Below, piece by piece: positions 21,637 through 25,508 of a stretch of DNA of 25,508 nt. The notes beneath the pieces are model-generated. The model made no database searches. It saw only the letters and a program-made list of their open reading frames with translations, and was not told where the DNA came from. Each line of letters starts with the position of its first letter. The stretch's first letter is position 1. Position numbers and translations under genes: made by a program. Source of the stretch: JAAYCB01 sp012744395. GTDB taxonomy: Bacteria > Planctomycetota > Planctomycetia > Pirellulales > Thermoguttaceae. The stretch lies in assembly GCA_028703175.1 (NCBI GenBank), contig JAQVNJ010000092.1:1-25508 (forward strand), read 5' to 3'.

Positions 21637-23253
21637 ATGTCTAGGCAAGCCCTCAGCGCGATGCTCTTCTTTTTGATTGCCGGATCGATGCTCGCTGTGC
21701 CCGTCGCGGCGTCGGCGGAGACCAACGCGGCATCGATCATCCACCGCATCAACTCCTCCAACGAGCAGCAGGAGATGATGGTCAATTCCAGCCGGATTCT
21801 GACCCTCGAGCGGAAGATCCCGCAGGCCCAGGTCAACAATCCGGAAATCCTCACCCTCACGCCCCTCTCGCCGACGGAAATCCAACTCGCGGCCAGGAAG
21901 GCCGGAGTCACCCAGGTCAATCTCTGGGATGAGAACAACCAGATATTCACCGTCGACGTGGTCGTCTACGGCGACACCCGGGAACTCCAGATGATCCTCG
22001 ACGAGCAGTTCCCCAATGCCTCGCTCAAGGTGCGAGGGATCTCCAGCGGCGTGCTGATTTCGGGATTCGTCGACCAGCCCTACGACGTGCAGGCGATCGT
22101 CCAAATCGCCGAACAGTTCTACCCGCAAAAGGTCTCGACCAGACTCCAAGTCGGCGGCGTGCAGCAGGTCCTCCTGCACGTGAAGGTCATGGAGGTTTCG
22201 CGAACGAAGCTGCGGGCGCTGGGGTTCGACTGGACCTACCTGTCCGGACCGACGCAGATCGTCTCGGCGGCCGCGGGGATCATCAGCGCCGCGTCCACCG
22301 ACGGGGGCGGAACAACGATCGACAGTGGCGGCAATTTCCGCTTCAACGTGGTCAGTGGATCGAGCACGTTCTGGGGATTCCTCGACGCGATGCGGCAAGA
22401 CAACATGGCCAAGTTGCTCGCCGAACCGACGCTCGTGACCGTCAGCGGACGCCCGGCCTACTTCCAGTCCGGCGGCGAGGTCCCCGTCACCACCGGCGGC
22501 GGGCTGGGCGTGCCCGCAAACACCGTCTACAAGCCCTATGGCACCCAAATCAATTTCGTGCCGATCGTGCTGGGCAACGGGCGGATCCGCCTCGAAGTCC
22601 GCCCGCAGGTCAGCGAGGTCGATGCCAGCCGCGGCTTGGGCGATCAACCGGCGTTCCGCACCCGCCAGGTCGACACCGGCGTGGAAATGCGGGCCGGACA
22701 GACGCTGGCGATCGCCGGATTGATCCAGAACCGGGTCGAATCGGAGCGGCGGGGAATTCCCTGGGTCAGCGAACTGCCCTATATCGGCGCCGTCTTCCGC
22801 AACACCCGGGAAGAAATGAACGAGGTCGAATTGATCGTCCTGGTGACTCCGGAACTCGTCGAGGGAATGGACGCCGAACAGGTGCCCCCGTGCGGGCCGG
22901 GGATGGAAACCACCAGCCCCAACGATCCGGAACTCTACTTGAAAGGCCATCTTGAAGTGCCGTTGTGCTGCCACGGACGGGGCTGCGCCCAGTGCGCCGG
23001 CGCCGCGGCCATGCCCGGCATGATCGGTTCCGAGGGGGGCCAGATGATCCGGCCGGGTGAGCTGCGCTCGCCGGCTCCGCCGCAGTCCGGCCCGGCCGAG
23101 CCGCTCACCATGCCGTCCACCGCCGCCTCGCGGCCGATTACGCGGACCGCAGCGCCGTTGCGGGCAGCGCAGCCTTTGCCGCCGGCCTCCGGCTCGGTAG
23201 CGCCTCTTCCGGGCATGATTGGCCCGGTTGGCTATGACCAGGCCAATAAATAA
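21637..23253 (+). CDS. cpaC: Tad pilus outer-membrane secretin CpaC/RcpA
   Basis: This 538-residue protein has a signal peptide (MSRQALSAMLFFLIAGSMLA, cleavage near ASA-ET). It then has a pilus-type N domain (SSRILTLERKIPQAQVNNPE ... VNLWDENNQIFTVDVVV), a BON-like segment (ISSGVLISGFVDQPYDVQAI) and the secretin domain from about residue 180 to 420. The secretin domain includes VQQVLLHVKVMEVSRTKLRA, LLAEPTLVTVSGRPAYFQSG and the closing IPWVSELPYIGAVFRNTREE. It should form the ring that lets the pilus cross the outer membrane. The C-terminal 120 residues are an unusual extension with a Cys cluster (PLCCHGRGCAQC) and two copies of P-G-M-I-G. An AAGGA and a GGG lie upstream of the ATG. The gap to cpaB is 155 bases. 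Confidence 0.95.
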   Translation: MSRQALSAMLFFLIAGSMLAVPVAASAETNAASIIHRINSSNEQQEMMVNSSRILTLERKIPQAQVNNPEILTLTPLSPTEIQLAARKAGVTQVNLWDENNQIFTVDVVVYGDTRELQMILDEQFPNASLKVRGISSGVLISGFVDQPYDVQAIVQIAEQFYPQKVSTRLQVGGVQQVLLHVKVMEVSRTKLRALGFDWTYLSGPTQIVSAAAGIISAASTDGGGTTIDSGGNFRFNVVSGSSTFWGFLDAMRQDNMAKLLAEPTLVTVSGRPAYFQSGGEVPVTTGGGLGVPANTVYKPYGTQINFVPIVLGNGRIRLEVRPQVSEVDASRGLGDQPAFRTRQVDTGVEMRAGQTLAIAGLIQNRVESERRGIPWVSELPYIGAVFRNTREEMNEVELIVLVTPELVEGMDAEQVPPCGPGMETTSPNDPELYLKGHLEVPLCCHGRGCAQCAGAAAMPGMIGSEGGQMIRPGELRSPAPPQSGPAEPLTMPSTAASRPITRTAAPLRAAQPLPPASGSVAPLPGMIGPVGYDQANK

Positions 23254-23356
23254 GCAATATTCAGTAGGATGCTGCGTGCGCGGATTCTCCTAGACAAGCG
23301 TCGTGCCCGCCGTTTGGCTCGCAAGAAGCTGGATCGGCTCCACTGAATAGACTGCC

Positions 23357-24562
23357 ATGAGTAACGTTCTTCGACTGGCGATCGTCGACCCAAACGACGG
23401 GTCTCGCGAAGCTCTCAAGACAATGTTGATCGGCCTGGAGATGATCTGGCTGGAAGCCGAGGCCTCGCGATACGAGTTCTTCGCCGATGTTGTCGCCCAG
23501 ACGACTCCCGACATCGCCGTCGTGGCGATCGACGCCAGTCCCGACAAAGCGATCGAACTGGTCGGCCGGCTGAGCCGCAATACGCCCGAATGCTCCGTGC
23601 TCGTCGTCAGCTCGTCCAGCGACGGCAACCTGATCCTCAAGGCGATGCGCGCCGGCGCCAAGGAGTTCCTCTCCCAACCGATCCGGCTGGAGGACCTGCT
23701 CGCCGCCCTCGGGCGGATCGGCGAGCGGCACTTCGGCAAGGGCGATGCCAAACCGCGAGGCTGCCAGGTGATTGCCGTGGCGGGCGCCACGGGGGGAGTC
23801 GGCAGCACCTGCATTGCCATCAATCTGGGCTGCGCCCTGGCCCGGGATGCGAAGCATTCCGTCGTCCTCATCGACCTCGACCTGAGCCTCGGCGACGCCG
23901 ACGTATTTCTCGACACGATTCCCGACTATACCCTCGTCGACGTGGCGCAGAACGTCACCCGGCTCGACTTCTCGCTTCTCAAGCGCTCCCTAACCAAGCA
24001 TTCCTCCGGGCTGTTTCTCCTCCCTCGGCCGATCCAATTGGCAGACACGGCGTTGGTCAGCCGCGAAGACCTGCAACGCGTACTCGGCCTGCTCAGGGCC
24101 ACGTTCACCCACCTGGTGATCGACCTCTCCAAGAGCTACAGCCCGATCGACCAGGTGGCCCTCGAGGCGGCCAATAGCATCCTCCTGGTCACCCAACTCG
24201 ATCTGCCCTGTCTGCGGAATGTCGTCCGCCTGATGGCCTCGTTCAGCCAGACCAAGGAGATGGCGGAGAAGGTCAAGATCATGGTCAATCGCGTTGGCCT
24301 GGACAGCGGGCACATCTCCTTGAAGAAGGCCAAGGACACGATCGGCCGTGAGATCTTCTGGCAATTGCCCAACGACCCCCGCACCGTCATCGAGGCGCGC
24401 AACAACGGGATTCCGCTCATCGAGCAGGCCCCCAAAGCTTCGGTCACCCAGTCGCTGCTCGCCCTGGCCGAAGCCCTGACCTCGCCCGGCCAGCCCGTCC
24501 AGCCGGCATCCGCCCGCAAGGCGAGCGGGCTCGGCCGCTTCTTCGGCCTCTCCCGCGCGTAG
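23357..24562 (+). CDS. cpaE: CpaE/TadZ-family pilus localisation ATPase-like protein
   Basis: This 401-residue protein has an N-terminal receiver-like domain (LRLAIVDPNDGSREALKTML, with a candidate phospho-Asp in AVVAIDASPD, but QPI where receivers have KP[IL]). A MinD/ParA-like domain follows, with the P-loop GATGGVGSTCIAINLG, Walker A' VVLIDLDLSLGDADVFL and Walker B-like HLVIDLSKSY. Both lysines of the deviant Walker motif are absent (T and S instead), as in degenerate TadZ proteins, so ATP hydrolysis is doubtful. TadZ/CpaE marks the cell pole or site where the pilus is assembled. It lies 103 bases after cpaC. In typical loci the next gene is the motor ATPase cpaF/tadA, which is missing here. 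Confidence 0.92.
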   Translation: MSNVLRLAIVDPNDGSREALKTMLIGLEMIWLEAEASRYEFFADVVAQTTPDIAVVAIDASPDKAIELVGRLSRNTPECSVLVVSSSSDGNLILKAMRAGAKEFLSQPIRLEDLLAALGRIGERHFGKGDAKPRGCQVIAVAGATGGVGSTCIAINLGCALARDAKHSVVLIDLDLSLGDADVFLDTIPDYTLVDVAQNVTRLDFSLLKRSLTKHSSGLFLLPRPIQLADTALVSREDLQRVLGLLRATFTHLVIDLSKSYSPIDQVALEAANSILLVTQLDLPCLRNVVRLMASFSQTKEMAEKVKIMVNRVGLDSGHISLKKAKDTIGREIFWQLPNDPRTVIEARNNGIPLIEQAPKASVTQSLLALAEALTSPGQPVQPASARKASGLGRFFGLSRA

Positions 24563-24840
24563 ACGACCCGCAGAAGATCGTCGCATCCGCGGACCGGGGA
24601 CAACGACTCGAGCCCCAACTGCCGGCCCGTCCGTCGGCCTCCCGCAGCAGGCGCTCGCTGCAATCGGGCGAATTACCAGCGCGGCGGGGATTTTTTACGC
24701 AATAACCCCTTTTACGTAGGCACTTTATGACGCCATTCGGACTGTGGCGCGGCATTCCGGCCGGGTTGTCTATTGACAAATGGTAAGGAATTATTAAAAA
24801 CCACTCATCGTGGGCAGGAACGAGCCCGTTCGGATCGACA
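24563..24840. other. AT-richer gap after cpaE
   Basis: No gene is seen. The first 110 bases have the usual GC content, then 24690-24800 becomes clearly AT-richer (for example GGGATTTTTTACGCAATAAC and a TTGACA at 24773-24778). This change of composition sits where the rest of the Tad operon is expected, and it may mark a deletion or insertion junction. No intrinsic terminator with a convincing stem was found. Confidence 0.5.
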
Positions 24841-25218
24841 GAGCGTGCCGCGGCCATCGAGATTGCCGAACCGTACGCCGCCCGCCGATCGCAGTGCTCG
24901 AACAACCTGAAGCAGCTTGCCTTGGGAGTTCACAACTACGCGGACACGTTCGGGTCTTTCCCTTCCGGTTTCGTCTCCGCCATTCCGTCACCCCAGGGTG
25001 ACGAGGTCCCAGCGAGCCAGGAACCGTCGGTCTGGACGTGGGGGGCGCTGCTCCTGCCCTTCGTCGAGCAGAAGGCATTGCAGGACGCGTTGCAGGTGGG
25101 GAAGCTCACCTTGGCGCAGACCCTGGCGACCGCCGCGGGACGGGTCATGGTCGGAATTGCACTTCGGTTCCCGCAGCTTCATAAGGCGGGAAAATACGCA
25201 TCCTTGACCGCTCGATGA
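24841..25218 (+). pseudogene. Truncated DUF1559-family (planctomycete pilin-like) gene
   Basis: The frame reads AARRSQCSNNLKQLALGVHN, then YADTFGSFPSGF, then SVWTWGALLLPFVEQKALQD. This is the hallmark segment just after the prepilin helix of DUF1559 (SBP_bac_10) proteins, which are greatly expanded in planctomycetes. The upstream part, which should hold the prepilin leader and hydrophobic helix (FTLVELLVVIAIIG-type), is missing: the preceding residues are ERAAAIEIAEPY, with no start codon and a stop at 24784. The downstream part ends at 25218 after about 125 residues, where the family has about 300, and its last 40 residues no longer resemble the family. It is therefore a fragment cut at both ends. 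Confidence 0.8.
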
Positions 25219-25296
25219 CCGCTCGATCAAGACCAATCGCCCGTTCGGCAAACCCAAGAATTCTGGCAAAATTTTTCGGGGGGGTTGACAAGCGAA

Positions 25297-25491
25297 ATGC
25301 CCCTGTTCAAGGTGACGATTGTCGGCCCGCTGCCGTGGGGTTCTGGCGGGCACCACAAGAGCAGGAACCCCGTGAATAATCTCTCCGCGACGAAACTCCG
25401 GTCGATTGTGCGCCAGTCGTTCGCCGAGGGCTTGCCGTATTTTAGCGATTGCCAAGCTCTCTGGAAGAAATCATGCGGTGGATGTAGTTAA
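25297..25491 (+). CDS. Short unrecognised open frame
   Basis: A possible 64-residue protein begins MPLFKVTIVGPLPWGSGGHH and ends SDCQALWKKSCGGCS. I recognise no family. A G7 run lies 12 bases before the ATG, and a TTGACA overlaps the upstream end (25285-25290), so neither ribosome site nor promoter is convincing. The composition is less arginine/proline-biased than the shadow frames nearby, which is the only point in its favour. It could equally be part of a non-coding or mobile segment. Confidence 0.25.
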   Translation: MPLFKVTIVGPLPWGSGGHHKSRNPVNNLSATKLRSIVRQSFAEGLPYFSDCQALWKKSCGGCS

Positions 25492-25508
25492 ATTGTAAAT
25501 TGGAGGAT
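25490..25508 (+). promoter_or_regulatory. Probable ribosome binding site of the next gene
   Basis: The window ends in AT-rich sequence followed by TTGGAGGAT. The GGAGG is a full Shine-Dalgarno core at the right place for a start codon a few bases beyond the window end. Which gene it serves cannot be seen. Confidence 0.4.

Overview
The window looks like chromosomal DNA of a planctomycete, probably of the Pirellulales/Planctomycetales type. This is inferred from a high-GC genome, a DUF1559-type pilin fragment (CSNNLKQLALGVHNY), a Tad/Flp pilus locus, a very cysteine-rich secreted repeat protein, and non-coding repeats whose accidental translation gives LVPKLQLGN-like and MTNVEGQMSKE-like peptides, which recur in planctomycete genomes. 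I ran no database search.

Positions 1-6200 (mostly minus strand): a PIN-like remnant at the left edge, a composite hairpin repeat, then a five-gene leftward Hsp70 operon. In transcription order it encodes a TPR protein with an acidic C-terminal tract, a J-like protein whose HPD motif is replaced by PPE, a divergent GrpE, an Hsp70 (DnaK), and a small zinc-ribbon protein that overlaps the Hsp70 gene by ATGA. This is an accessory Hsp70 machine with a degenerate J partner.

Positions 6296-10684: a TetR-family regulator with a probable self-operator, a 730-residue secreted protein of unknown function, a decayed gene remnant joined in frame through two hairpin repeats to deoC, and deoC itself (deoxyribose-phosphate aldolase).

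Positions 10933-15690 (minus strand): a housekeeping block of dnaG and rpoD (the macromolecular synthesis pair), preceded by a near-consensus sigma-70 promoter and followed by a clear intrinsic terminator. A coiled-coil/C4 zinc-ribbon protein (CT398/DUF164-like) lies beyond the terminator.

Positions 15690-17900: a long gene-free stretch, a 294-residue secreted protein with 54 cysteines arranged in C-x-P-A-C repeats, and a SixA-type phosphohistidine phosphatase on the opposite strand.

Positions 18100-24562 (plus strand): the most striking region. A well-formed GEMM-I (c-di-GMP-I) riboswitch aptamer lies in the long leader of a Flp pilin gene. The pilin has its own strong terminator. It is followed by genes for a prepilin peptidase (CpaA/TadV), a TadE-like pseudopilin, CpaB/RcpC, the secretin CpaC/RcpA, and CpaE/TadZ. 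This suggests direct second-messenger control of the major pilin, separated from the assembly genes. The motor ATPase (CpaF/TadA) and the TadB/TadC platform genes, expected after cpaE, are absent. In their place are an AT-rich gap, a truncated DUF1559 pilin-like fragment and an unrecognised short frame. The last bases carry a GGAGG that probably serves a gene starting just beyond the window.
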